From assembly GCA_963734295.1 (NCBI GenBank), contig CAVTGS010000012.1, positions 496,001 to 560,000 on the forward strand: a stretch of 64,000 nucleotides of DNA, written 5' to 3'. Shown one piece after another: positions 19,624 through 31,270 of this stretch. This DNA is from JAEUMW01 sp963734295. Lineage in GTDB: Bacteria; Pseudomonadota; Gammaproteobacteria; Burkholderiales; JAEUMW01. Position 1 is the first letter of the stretch; each line of letters begins with the position of its first letter. Position numbers and translations under genes: made by a program. The notes beneath the pieces were generated by a model. The model searched no databases, had not been told where the DNA came from, and worked only from the letters and a program-made list of their open reading frames with translations.

Positions 19624-20254
19624 GGTAGGAGAGCGTTCCGTAGGCCTGCGAAGGTGTCTCGTGAGGGATGCTGGAGGTATCGGAAGTGCGAATGCTGACA
19701 TGAGTAGCGATAAACAAGGTGAAAAGCCTTGTCGCCGAAAGCCCAAGGTTTCCTGCGCAACGTTCATCGGCGCAGGGTGAGTCGGCCCCTAAGGCGAGGC
19801 AGAAATGCGTAGCTGATGGGAAACAGGTCAATATTCCTGTACCGACCTTGAATGCGATGGGGGGACGGAGAAAGTTAGGCTGGCCGGGTGTTGGATGTCC
19901 CGGTTCAAGCGTGTAGGCGTGGCCCTTAGGCAAATCCGGGGGTCTTGAGCCGAGGCGTGATGACGAGTGCCCTTTGTGGCGCGAAGTAGCCGATACTCTG
20001 CTTCCAGGAAAAGCCTCTAAGCTTCAGTTCAAGGTTGACCGTACCGCAAACCGACACAGGTGGGCAGGGTGAGAATCCTCAGGCGCTTGAGAGAACTCGG
20101 GTGAAGGAACTCGGCAAATTGGTACCGTAACTTCGGGATAAGGTACGCCCCTAGTAGGTGAAGGCGAACAGCCGGAGCCCAATGGGGTCGCAGTGAAAAG
20201 GTGGCTGCGACTGTTTAATAAAAACACAGCACTCTGCTAACACGATAAGTGGAC

Positions 20255-20289
<35 letters not shown>

Positions 20290-20313
20290 TAAGTGATGGG
20301 GTGCAAGCTCTTG

Positions 20314-20407
<94 letters not shown>

Positions 20408-20667
20408 CGATGGCCACACTGTCTCCACCCGAGACTCAGCGAAGTTGAAATGGTTGTGAAGATGCAATCTACCCGCTGCTAGACGGAAAGACCCCGTGCA
20501 CCTTTACTGTAGCTTTGCATTGGACTTTGATGGAATCTGTGTAGGATAGGTGGGAGGCGTTGAAGCCGGGCCGCTAGGTTCGGTGGAGCCGACGTTGAAA
20601 TACCACCCTGGTTTCATTGAGGTTCTAACCTGGGACCCTGAATCGGGTCTGGGGACCGTGCATGGTA

Positions 20668-20713
<46 letters not shown>

Positions 20714-20834
20714 TCGAAGGTACGCTTAGCGCGGTCGGCTATCGCGCTGAAAGTGCATAGGCAAAAGCGTGCTTGACTGCGAGACTGACAAGTCGAGCAG
20801 GTGCGAAAGCAGGACTAAGTGATCCGGTGGTTCT

Positions 20835-20890
<56 letters not shown>

Positions 20891-20916
20891 TCCTCCCAAG
20901 AGTTCATATCGACGGG

Positions 20917-20959
<43 letters not shown>

Positions 20960-20964
20960 TAGCC

Positions 20965-20997
<33 letters not shown>

Positions 20998-21219
20998 TGG
21001 TACGTGAGCTGGGTTTAAAACGTCGTGAGACAGTTTGGTCCCTATCTGCAGTGGGCGTTGGAAGTTTGCGGGGGGCTGCTCCTAGTACGAGAGGACCGGA
21101 GTGGACGCACCGCTGGTGTACCGGTTATGACGCCAGTCGTATCGCCGGGTAGCTACGTGCGGAAGTGATAAGCGCTGAAAGCATCTAAGCGCGAAACATG
21201 CCCCAAGATGAGACTTCCC

Positions 21220-21370
21220 GGAGACCACCTTATGCGCGTGAAGACGGTTGCGAAACCTCGGAGGCTTGATGTCCGAGCCCTGTGATGGACACAGGGCGAG
21301 ACGCATCAAAGCACACTCCAGAAACATGGCCGGGATCGATGACACACCGTGCGCAGTAAAGGTGGTCTCC
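21220..21370 (+). other. 23S helix 98 extension
   Basis: A 151-base extension sits near the 3' end, between GATGAGACTTCCC and CAGGACGTTGATAGGCCGG-type core sequence, where E. coli has a short hairpin. It is closed by a perfect 12-base repeat GGAGACCACCTT (21220-21231) and AAGGTGGTCTCC (21359-21370), and holds an inner hairpin GCCCTGTG / CACAGGGC. Helix 98 is a less familiar insertion site than helices 9, 25 and 45. Confidence 0.78.
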
Positions 21371-21593
21371 CTCAAGGGTCGTCCGAGACCAGGACGTTGA
21401 TAGGCCGGATGTGGAAGGCGAGCAATCGCTTGAGCTAACCGGTACTAATTGCCCGTGCGGCTTGATCCTATAACCCCGAACATCAGGGTTTGCGGGCGGC
21501 TGCAATCCCTACCCCAACGACTTCTTCCGAATGCGTCGCGCCTGAGGCGGCCGCCCCACCCGCGGCCACCTCGAGCCTCGTCGACCCCCGAAT

Positions 21594-21710
21594 TGCTTGG
21601 CGGCCATAGCGCGTTGGACCCACCCCTTCCCATCCCGAACAGGGCCGTGAAACGACGCAGCGCCGATGATAGTGCGGACTACCCGTGCGAAAGTAGGTCA
21701 CCGCCAAGCT
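21594..21710 (+). rRNA. rrf: 5S ribosomal RNA
   Basis: A 117-base 5S rRNA beginning TGCTTGGCGGCCATAGCGCG and ending with the complementary CCGCCAAGC. Internal CCCATCCCGAACAGG and CGCCGATGATAGTG are conserved 5S sequence. It is the last gene of the rRNA operon. Confidence 0.96.
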
Positions 21711-21722
21711 CGCCTACCAAAC

Positions 21723-21753
21723 GCCTCACCCCAACCAGGTGAGGCTTTTTTTT
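21723..21753 (+). terminator. Rho-independent terminator of the rRNA operon
   Basis: GCCTCACC and GGTGAGGC form an 8-base perfect stem with a 7-base loop, followed by eight T residues. It lies directly after 5S and also just beyond the 3' end of the convergent acnA gene. Confidence 0.92.
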
Positions 21754-21791
21754 GCGCTCCAAGATTTCCCGCAACCGCCGCACCGCACCCG

Positions 21792-24489
<2,698 letters not shown>

Positions 24490-24584
24490 GGTGCCTCCTT
24501 TTCTTGGCGTTGTGATCTAGGAAAAATGGGAAGAAGTCTGCTTCGGCCTGAGGGCTTTCTTTGCCGACAAGGGCGCCGTGGCGG

Positions 24585-25586
24585 TCACGTGGAACTGCGA
24601 AAAAACGCCTCGCTTGCCTCGGCGGGGAGCGGAACACCGGAGACGCGCGCCTTCTGCAGCACTTCCCAATAATAGCGGTACGAGGCGCGGTCGTGCAGAT
24701 TGCCAGCATGCCGGATGGGGCCCCAGTGGGCTTTCTGGGCGGCAACGAGGATGCTTGCCGCGTTCTTCACTTCTTCGAGTTCCGGTTTCATCGCGTCCAC
24801 GATAGGGCGGATCTGGGTCGGATGGACGCTCCACATGCGCATGAATCCGAACTCGTTGCGCGCGCGCCACGCATCCCGGTAAGTGTTGTAGGGGTTCTTG
24901 AGATCAACGGACACGTTGTGCGCCGCCACCAGTCCGTTTCCAAGCGCCGCGGCCACAATCGCGGATTTCGCTCTCACCACGAGGTGATGCTCGAACTGGC
25001 CAGGGCTTCGCATCGCATCGGCGGGAATCGCGCCGTGGTGGCCGCTCACGAAATCCATCAGGCCGAAGTCCAGGGACTGAACCCACGGCAGGGCGGCGAT
25101 CCGTTCGACCTCGCGGAGCGCTCCGTGCGTCTCGATCAGCACGTGCAGCGGGATCTCGCGCTGCAAGCCGCGACGGGCCGCTCGGGTCTGGATGTAATCG
25201 ATCATCTCGGCCACCTCGCCCAAGCCGGTGGGCTTCGGCAACGTGATATACGCTGTGATGTCTCCCACCCCTTCGACCAGGATCTCCACGTCCTGCCGCC
25301 AGGCGGGGTGACTGTAGTCGTGAATGCGCACACCAGCCATGCGGAACCGGTTCGCAGCAGAGGCCTGCAACCGCACGACCAGCTCGGCGTGCGCGCGTTC
25401 CTTGCCGGTGGGCGCGCCGTCCTCGCAGTCGCACGTCACGTCGAAGATGGGACCGAGCTCTTCCTGGAGCTGAAACGCTTTCAGGATCAGCTTTTCGCTG
25501 CCGGCGAAATGCTCGCAGGAGGGAATGATCGGGAAGGGCTTCTCACCCTTGAACAAGGCGTCACCTGGGGAAACGGGCTCGGTCAC
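24585..25586 (-). CDS. HpcH/HpaI aldolase / CitE-like acyl-CoA lyase
   Basis: This 333-aa TIM-barrel protein belongs to the HpcH/HpaI aldolase - CitE family. The metal and CoA-ester features CDCEDGAPTGKE, VLIETHGALREVERIAAL, SLDFGLMDFVSGHHG and MWSVHPTQIRPIVDAM are visible. Family members cleave malyl-CoA, citramalyl-CoA or similar hydroxyacyl-CoA thioesters. The position between mdh and acnA suggests a role in C4/C5 acid metabolism, for example malyl- or citramalyl-CoA, but the substrate cannot be assigned. It is not the citrate lyase beta subunit: citD/citF-type partners are absent. Confidence 0.82.
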   Translation of the reverse strand: MTEPVSPGDALFKGEKPFPIIPSCEHFAGSEKLILKAFQLQEELGPIFDVTCDCEDGAPTGKERAHAELVVRLQASAANRFRMAGVRIHDYSHPAWRQDVEILVEGVGDITAYITLPKPTGLGEVAEMIDYIQTRAARRGLQREIPLHVLIETHGALREVERIAALPWVQSLDFGLMDFVSGHHGAIPADAMRSPGQFEHHLVVRAKSAIVAAALGNGLVAAHNVSVDLKNPYNTYRDAWRARNEFGFMRMWSVHPTQIRPIVDAMKPELEEVKNAASILVAAQKAHWGPIRHAGNLHDRASYRYYWEVLQKARVSGVPLPAEASEAFFRSST

Positions 25587-25661
25587 GTTTGTAGAAAGAT
25601 TCCTGAAGAGGGAGGGGGAGCGCGCCGGGCGCGCCCCCTGCTTCGCGTCGGGTTGGCCGTG

Positions 25662-26648
25662 TTACCCGAGCATACTCTTCACGCCGTCCTGCTCCTCCTG
25701 CAATTCCTTCAGTGTGGCATCCATCTTACCGCGCGAGAATGCGTCGATCTCGAGCCCCTGCACGAGCTCGTACTTTCCGCCGGCGCAAGTGACCGGGAAG
25801 CCATAGATGATCTCGGGCGGGATGCCGTAGGAGCCGTCGGAGGGGACCCCCATCGTGATCCATTTGCCTCCCGTGCCGAGCACCCAATCGTGGATGTGGT
25901 CGATCGCCGCGTTGGCAGCGGAGGCAGCGGAAGAGGAGCCGCGTGCCTCGATGATGGCTGCGCCGCGCTTGCCGACGAGGGGAATGAAGTTGTTGCGGTA
26001 CCACGTCTCGTCGTTCACGAGCTCCGCTGCCGGTGTCCCGGCGATCTTCGCGAATCGGATGTCCGGGTACATGGTGGGCGAATGGTTACCCCATACGATC
26101 AGTTTCTCGATGTCCGCGACCGCCTTCCCGGTGCGGGTGGCAAGCTGCGAGAGCGCGCGGTTGTGATCGAGGCGCAGCATGGCAGTAAAGTTCGCCTTGG
26201 GTAGTTCAGGGGCCGACTTCATCGCGATGTACGCGTTGGTGTTGGCGGGGTTGCCCACCACCAGGACCTTCACATTGCGGGAGGCGACGGCGTTCAGCGC
26301 CTTGCCCTGCTCGACGAAGATCTTGGCGTTCTCCATGAGCAGATCCTTGCGCTCCATCCCGGGTCCGCGCGGTTTTGCACCGACCAGAAGGGCAACGTCG
26401 ATATCCTTGAACGCCACCTTCGGGTCGCCGGTACCGACCATTCCCGCCAGGAGGGGAAACGCGCAGTCCTCCAGCTCCATCATCACACCCTTCAGCGCCT
26501 GCTGCAGCTTGTCGATCGGCAGATCGAGCATCTGCAGGATGACCGGCTGATCCGGGCCGAGCATCTGGCCGCTGGCGATGCGAAACAGCAATGCGTAACC
26601 GATCTGGCCAGCGGCACCGGTAACGGCAACTCGAACGGGCGTTTTCAT
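25662..26648 (-). CDS. mdh: Malate dehydrogenase
   Basis: This NAD-dependent enzyme oxidises malate to oxaloacetate in the TCA cycle. It has 328 aa with the nucleotide loop VAVTGAAGQIGYALL, the mobile-loop arginines in GAKPRGPGMERKDLL, VVGNPANTNAYIA and the active-site RLDHNRALSQLA / VWGNHSPTMYPD. The ATG at 26648 is chosen because an upstream in-frame start at 26687 adds a non-conserved leader, and an AGGGAGCC ribosome site precedes it. It heads a minus-strand operon with the CitE-like gene and acnA, divergent from gntR. Confidence 0.96.
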   Translation of the reverse strand: MKTPVRVAVTGAAGQIGYALLFRIASGQMLGPDQPVILQMLDLPIDKLQQALKGVMMELEDCAFPLLAGMVGTGDPKVAFKDIDVALLVGAKPRGPGMERKDLLMENAKIFVEQGKALNAVASRNVKVLVVGNPANTNAYIAMKSAPELPKANFTAMLRLDHNRALSQLATRTGKAVADIEKLIVWGNHSPTMYPDIRFAKIAGTPAAELVNDETWYRNNFIPLVGKRGAAIIEARGSSSAASAANAAIDHIHDWVLGTGGKWITMGVPSDGSYGIPPEIIYGFPVTCAGGKYELVQGLEIDAFSRGKMDATLKELQEEQDGVKSMLG

Positions 26649-26808
26649 GGTGTGGCTCCCTTGGGTTGGGTGATTCGAAACGAACAATACGAGTATCCGC
26701 GGATCTCGAGGCGGACCGACCTAAGAATCGAAATGTCTCGTGATGAGGCGGTCACCGGCTATGCGATCTGCCGCAAATCCTAGTCGAGTCGCGGAGCCAA
26801 TGTCAACC

Positions 26809-26822
26809 ATCTTATATAAGAT
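26809..26822. promoter_or_regulatory. Palindromic operator candidate between mdh and gntR
   Basis: ATCTTATATAAGAT is a perfect 14-base palindrome in the 219-base divergent region between mdh (minus) and gntR (plus). It is followed by a partial repeat AAGATAAAAGATAC. It lies 46 bases before the gntR start. AT-rich palindromes of this size are typical GntR-family sites, so autoregulation and control of the mdh operon are plausible. Part of it could instead serve as a -10 box. Confidence 0.5.
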
Positions 26823-26867
26823 AAAAGATACATTAATTCTGGACTCTATCCGGCGTTTTCGCTTACA

Positions 26868-27611
26868 ATGAAACGCATGAAGGAAGCCTTTTCTTCGCCT
26901 GCGTTTCAGCCGCTCTACCGACAAATCAAGTCGCTGATAACGCAGAGTCTGATGGCCGGCGAATGGGGTCCCGGCGAGCCCATCCCGAGCGAGATCGAGC
27001 TCGCCAGCCGCTTCAACGTAAGCCAGGGCACCGTTCGCAAGGCGATCAACGAGCTGGCCGACCAGAACCTCCTGATTCGCCACCAGGGCAAGGGCACTTT
27101 CGTCTCCTCCCATGCCGAGGGGCGACGTAAATACTACTTCACGCGAATCACGCCGGATAGTGGGGAGGACGTCCACCCCACACCGGAGTTGCTCGAATGC
27201 CGCCGCGCTAAGGCCGATGCCGTTACGGCACGTCTGCTCGACCTCGCAACCGCGGCGGGTGTGTTCATCGTGCGGCGCCGGTTCCGCATCGCAGGGGAGC
27301 TGGTGGAGTTCGAGGAGGTGCGCATGCCGGGCGCCCTCTTCCGGGGGCTGTCGAGCGCGATCATCGAGCAGCACGAGTGCAAGCTCTACAGCATGTACGA
27401 GTCGCAGTTCGGCGTGCGAATCATCGAGGTGCGCGAGCGCATCAAGGCGGTTGCCGCCGGCGAGGAGGAGAGCCGGCTGCTCGAGGTGCCGCCCGGGACG
27501 CCGCTGCTGCGCGTCGACCGCGTCGCGTTCACCTTCGGCGACAAGCCGGTCGAGATCCGGGCGAGCCTGTTTTACACGGCCCATCATCACTACCAGAACA
27601 GAATTACATGA
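26868..27611 (+). CDS. GntR/HutC-family transcriptional regulator
   Basis: This 247-aa regulator has an N-terminal winged helix, QPLYRQIKSLITQSLMAGEW and IPSEIELASRFNVSQGTVRK, followed by a UTRA ligand-binding domain (about 100-245; VEFEEVRMPGALFRGL and PPGTPLLRVDRVAFTFGD). It lies directly upstream of sdhC in the TCA supercluster, the position taken by a GntR gene in many betaproteobacteria. The ligand is probably a TCA-linked carboxylate (inference). A second ATG, 9 bases downstream, is also possible. Confidence 0.9.
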   Translation: MKRMKEAFSSPAFQPLYRQIKSLITQSLMAGEWGPGEPIPSEIELASRFNVSQGTVRKAINELADQNLLIRHQGKGTFVSSHAEGRRKYYFTRITPDSGEDVHPTPELLECRRAKADAVTARLLDLATAAGVFIVRRRFRIAGELVEFEEVRMPGALFRGLSSAIIEQHECKLYSMYESQFGVRIIEVRERIKAVAAGEEESRLLEVPPGTPLLRVDRVAFTFGDKPVEIRASLFYTAHHHYQNRIT

Positions 27612-27761
27612 CCTGGCATTGCCCACCACCGTCGGCGCTTGGGTGCAGTCGTGTTCGCCCCGGCAGCAGCATGGTCAAACGCGAGAGCCGGGCGGTTGTC
27701 CGAAGCTTCGGAGGGTTGGTGAGGAGACCAGATTCCAGACTTCTAAAAAGGAAGGATGACC

Positions 27762-28145
27762 ATGAGTGCCATTGCTAAGCGGCGGCCCAAACATCTGGAT
27801 CTTGCAAAGATCCGCTTGCCGATGCCCGGGTTCGTGTCGATTCTGCATCGCGTGAGCGGTGCGCTGATGTTTCTTCTGATTCCCCTCTGCCTTTACCTGC
27901 TCGAGCGTAGTCTCGCGTCGGCGGACACCTACGCGGGCATGGCCACTTTCGTGGGACACCCGATTGTCAAGCTGATCCTGCTCGCGCTCCTGTGGGCGTT
28001 CCTGCACCATCTCTTCGCCGGCATCCGTTTTCTGCTGCTCGATCTGCACGTGGGTGGAGGCCTTCCCGCCGCCCGCAGCAGCAGCGCCGCCGTCCTGGTG
28101 GTGAGTCTGATCCTGACCGCCGTGCTCGGGGTGAAGCTATGGTGA
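27762..28145 (+). CDS. sdhC: Succinate dehydrogenase cytochrome b556 subunit
   Basis: This is a membrane anchor of succinate dehydrogenase. It has 127 aa with three hydrophobic helices. The quinone/heme region MPGFVSILHRVSGALMFLL and the heme-ligand segment LWAFLHHLFAGIRFLLLD are visible. The ATG at 27762 is preferred over 27756 because AAGGAAGG lies immediately before 27756, too close for that start. The stop overlaps the sdhD start. Confidence 0.93.
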   Translation: MSAIAKRRPKHLDLAKIRLPMPGFVSILHRVSGALMFLLIPLCLYLLERSLASADTYAGMATFVGHPIVKLILLALLWAFLHHLFAGIRFLLLDLHVGGGLPAARSSSAAVLVVSLILTAVLGVKLW

Positions 28146-28486
28146 AGCGCGTTGTCGTCGGGGCCCATTACGGTCTGCGCGATTGGCTCATGCAGCGCGT
28201 GACCGCGGTGGTGCTCGTGGTATTCACGCTCGTCCTCCTGATCGCCTTAGCGCTCCAGCCGACCCTCGATTACGCGGGCTGGAAGGGCCTCTGGAGTCAC
28301 GGATTCGTGCGCTTTGGCGCACTGCTCGCCGTCATCAGCCTGCTCCTGCACGCGTGGATCGGCGTGCGCGACATTTTTATGGACTACGTGAAGCCTACCG
28401 GGTTGCGGCTCGCGCTGCAGGTGCTCGTCATCCTGGCGCTGGTGTTCTACGGTGCCTGGTCGGTTCAAATCCTCTGGAGTGTGTAG
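28139..28486 (+). CDS. sdhD: Succinate dehydrogenase membrane anchor subunit
   Basis: This 115-aa second anchor has three transmembrane helices. GLRDWLMQRVTAVVLVVFT opens the first, and LLLHAWIGVRDIFMDYVKP holds the heme histidine and the quinone-site aspartate. It overlaps sdhC by 7 bases, and sdhA begins at the next base after its stop, showing tight coupling. Confidence 0.93.
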   Translation: MVKRVVVGAHYGLRDWLMQRVTAVVLVVFTLVLLIALALQPTLDYAGWKGLWSHGFVRFGALLAVISLLLHAWIGVRDIFMDYVKPTGLRLALQVLVILALVFYGAWSVQILWSV

Positions 28487-30250
28487 ATGGCTTTCGCCCG
28501 AAGAACGTTTGATGCGGTGGTGGTCGGCGCTGGTGGCGCCGGCATGCGCGCCGCGCTGCAGCTTGCCGAGGCCGGCTTCAAGACCGCCGTGCTGACGAAG
28601 GTCTTTCCCACACGCTCGCACACGGTGGCGGCGCAAGGCGGCATCGCCGCATCGCTTGGCAACGCCGACGAGGACAACTGGCACTGGCACATGTTCGACA
28701 CCGTGAAGGGGTCGGATTATCTGGGTGACCAGGACGCCATCGAGTTCATGTGCCGCAAGGCGAACGAGGCGGTGTACGAGCTCGAGCACTTCGGCATGCC
28801 GTTCGACCGGCTACCGAACGGCAAGATCTACCAGCGGCCCTTCGGTGGCCAGTCGAAAAACTACGGTGGTGGCCAGGCGACGCGCTCGTGCGCCGCGGCG
28901 GACCGCACCGGCCATGCGATGCTGCACACGCTGTATCAGCGCAACGTGCGCGCGCATACCCACTTCTTCGTCGAGTGGATGGCGCTCGACCTGATTCGTG
29001 ACGCGGACGGCGAGGTGCTGGGGGTGACCGCGCTCGAGATGGAAACCGGCGAGGTCATGATCCTGCAGGCGAAGGGGGTCCTGCTCGCCACCGGCGGCGC
29101 CGGGCGCATCTACGCTTCGTCCACCAATGCCTTCATCAACACCGGCGACGGCGTGGGCATGGCCGCGCGCGCCGGTGTTCCGCTCGAAGACATGGAGTTC
29201 TGGCAGTTCCATCCGACCGGCGTCGCGGGCGCCGGGGTGCTCATCACGGAGGGGGTGCGCGGCGAGGGCGGTTATCTGCTCAACAAGAACGGCGAGCGGT
29301 TCATGGAGCGTTATGCGCCGAACGCCAAGGACCTCGCGAGCCGGGACGTGGTCTCACGCGCGATGGCGACCGAGATCAAGGAGGGACGCGGCTGTGGCCC
29401 GGATGCCGATCACTTGCTGCTCAAGCTCGACCACCTGGGCACGGAGCTGATCGAAAAGCGCCTGCCGGGCATCCGCGAAATTGCCAAGACTTTTGCCAAT
29501 GTCGATCCCGTGAAAGACCCGATCCCGGTCGTGCCCACCTGTCACTACATGATGGGCGGCGTTCCGACCAATTACCGCGGCGAGGTGGTGGCGCCCGTGA
29601 AAACCGGGCCGGAGGAAGTGGTGCCCGGTCTCTACGCCGCGGGCGAGTGCGCCTGCGTGTCGGTGCACGGTGCCAACCGACTCGGGACGAATTCACTGCT
29701 CGACCTGGTGGTGTTCGGGAAGGCGGCTGGGGAGAGTCTCGGCCGGTTCATCAGTGAGAATCCGACCCACAAGGAGCTGCCGAAGGACGCGGGCGAGATC
29801 ACCATGGCGCGGCTCGCGCGACTCGACAAAACGGGCAGCGGCGAGCGTGTGCAGGATGTCTCCAACGATCTGCGACGGACCATGCAGCTCAATTGCGGCG
29901 TGTTCCGGTTCCCGGATCTGCTGGTCGAAGGAATGCAGAAGATGCGCGAGATCGCGGCGCGCGCACAGCACACCTACATCGTCGACAAGAGCAAGATCTT
30001 CAACACCGCGCGCGTCGAGGCGCTCGAGCTCGACAACCTGGTCGAGGTCGCGATGGCCACCATGGTTTCGGCCGAAGCCCGCACCGAAAGCCGCGGCGCC
30101 CATGCGCGGGAAGACTTCCCGAAGCGCGACGACGACCACTGGCTACGGCACACGCTCTGGTTCAGCGAGGGCAGTCGCCTCGACTACAAACCGGTGCACT
30201 TGAAGCCGCTCTCCGTGGAGATGTTCCCCCTCAAGGCGCGCACGTACTGA
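28487..30250 (+). CDS. sdhA: Succinate dehydrogenase flavoprotein subunit
   Basis: This FAD subunit oxidises succinate to fumarate. It has 587 aa, the standard length. VVVGAGGAGMRAALQLAEAG is the FAD dinucleotide fold. The histidine in TRSHTVAAQGGIAA is the covalent flavin site. EFWQFHPTGVAGAGVLITEG and HGANRLGTNSLLDLVVFG are active-site segments. No irregularity is seen. It is cotranscribed with sdhCD and sdhB. Confidence 0.98.
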   Translation: MAFARRTFDAVVVGAGGAGMRAALQLAEAGFKTAVLTKVFPTRSHTVAAQGGIAASLGNADEDNWHWHMFDTVKGSDYLGDQDAIEFMCRKANEAVYELEHFGMPFDRLPNGKIYQRPFGGQSKNYGGGQATRSCAAADRTGHAMLHTLYQRNVRAHTHFFVEWMALDLIRDADGEVLGVTALEMETGEVMILQAKGVLLATGGAGRIYASSTNAFINTGDGVGMAARAGVPLEDMEFWQFHPTGVAGAGVLITEGVRGEGGYLLNKNGERFMERYAPNAKDLASRDVVSRAMATEIKEGRGCGPDADHLLLKLDHLGTELIEKRLPGIREIAKTFANVDPVKDPIPVVPTCHYMMGGVPTNYRGEVVAPVKTGPEEVVPGLYAAGECACVSVHGANRLGTNSLLDLVVFGKAAGESLGRFISENPTHKELPKDAGEITMARLARLDKTGSGERVQDVSNDLRRTMQLNCGVFRFPDLLVEGMQKMREIAARAQHTYIVDKSKIFNTARVEALELDNLVEVAMATMVSAEARTESRGAHAREDFPKRDDDHWLRHTLWFSEGSRLDYKPVHLKPLSVEMFPLKARTY

Positions 30251-30267
30251 AACCTGGAGCAAAAGCG

Positions 30268-30963
30268 ATGCGATTTTCGATCTACCGCTACAACCCGGAC
30301 ATCGACGAAAAGCCGTACATGAAGGACTACGACGTAAAACTCGACGCCACGGACAAGATGCTGCTCGATGCGCTCGTGCGCATCAAGTCAATCGACGACA
30401 CCCTGTCCTTGCGCCGCTCCTGCCGCGAAGGGGTGTGCGGCTCGGACGCCATGAACATCAACGGCAAGAACGGCCTCGCGTGCATTACCCGCCTCGCGGA
30501 CCTGAAGGAGCCCATCGAGCTGAGGCCGTTGCCCGGGCTGCCTGTGATTCGTGACCTGATCGTCGACATGAGCCAGTTTTTCAAGCAATATCATTCGATC
30601 AGGCCGTACCTCGTCAACAACGATCCGCCTCCGGAGACCGAGCGCCTGCAATCGCCGGAGGACCGCTCCGAGCTCGACGGCCTCTACGAGTGCATCCTGT
30701 GCGCGTGCTGTTCCACGAGCTGCCCGTCTTTCTGGTGGAATCCCGACAAGTTCGTGGGGCCCGCCGGGCTGCTTGCCGCCTACCGCTTCATCGCGGATAC
30801 TCGGGATCAGGCTACCAGCGAGCGACTCGACGATCTCGAAGATCCGTACCGGCTGTTCCGCTGCCATTCGATCATGAACTGCGTCGACGTTTGTCCCAAG
30901 AACCTCAATCCGACCCGGGCGATCGGCAAGATCAAAGATGCGATGATCCGCCGCACCGTATGA
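30268..30963 (+). CDS. sdhB: Succinate dehydrogenase iron-sulfur subunit
   Basis: This 231-aa electron-transfer subunit has three clusters: [2Fe-2S] in SCREGVCGSDAM with a later Cys in NGLACIT, [4Fe-4S] in CILCACCSTSCPSFWW, and [3Fe-4S] in CHSIMNCVDVCPKNLNP. It is followed by sdhE with a 4-base overlap. Confidence 0.98.
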   Translation: MRFSIYRYNPDIDEKPYMKDYDVKLDATDKMLLDALVRIKSIDDTLSLRRSCREGVCGSDAMNINGKNGLACITRLADLKEPIELRPLPGLPVIRDLIVDMSQFFKQYHSIRPYLVNNDPPPETERLQSPEDRSELDGLYECILCACCSTSCPSFWWNPDKFVGPAGLLAAYRFIADTRDQATSERLDDLEDPYRLFRCHSIMNCVDVCPKNLNPTRAIGKIKDAMIRRTV

Positions 30964-31193
30964 GCGAGCTCGACCGGGTGCGCTGGCACTGCCGGCGCGG
31001 CATGCTCGAGCTGGATCTGCTGCTGCAGCGATTCGTCGCTCGCCACCTCGAGCACCTCACCCCGGATCAACTGCAACGCTTCAAGGAAGTGCTCGACTTG
31101 CAGGACGGCGACCTCTGGCAGCTGCTGTCGGGTCGCGCCGACGTCCAGGACCTGCGCCTCAAGCCGATCGTCCTGATGATAAGAGATTGCTGA
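30960..31193 (+). CDS. sdhE: FAD assembly factor SdhE
   Basis: This 77-aa protein promotes covalent flavinylation of SdhA. It carries the RGxxE signature in WHCRRGMLELDLLL and the later L-Q-R-F-K-E-V-L region. It overlaps the sdhB stop by 4 bases, the usual place in betaproteobacterial sdh operons. Confidence 0.93.
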   Translation: MSELDRVRWHCRRGMLELDLLLQRFVARHLEHLTPDQLQRFKEVLDLQDGDLWQLLSGRADVQDLRLKPIVLMIRDC

Positions 31194-31270
31194 AACCGGG
31201 CGCCGGGTAGCGAGGCAACCGCAGCATACCCAGCGACCCTCTGCCCTAACCCTTCCGGAGAACGACGTAA

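Noticed and set aside
24585..25586. Citrate lyase beta subunit (citE) of an anaerobic citrate lyase
   Set aside because: No citD, citF, citC or citX-type genes are nearby, and the neighbours are TCA enzymes; a CitE-like acyl-CoA lyase is the safer call.
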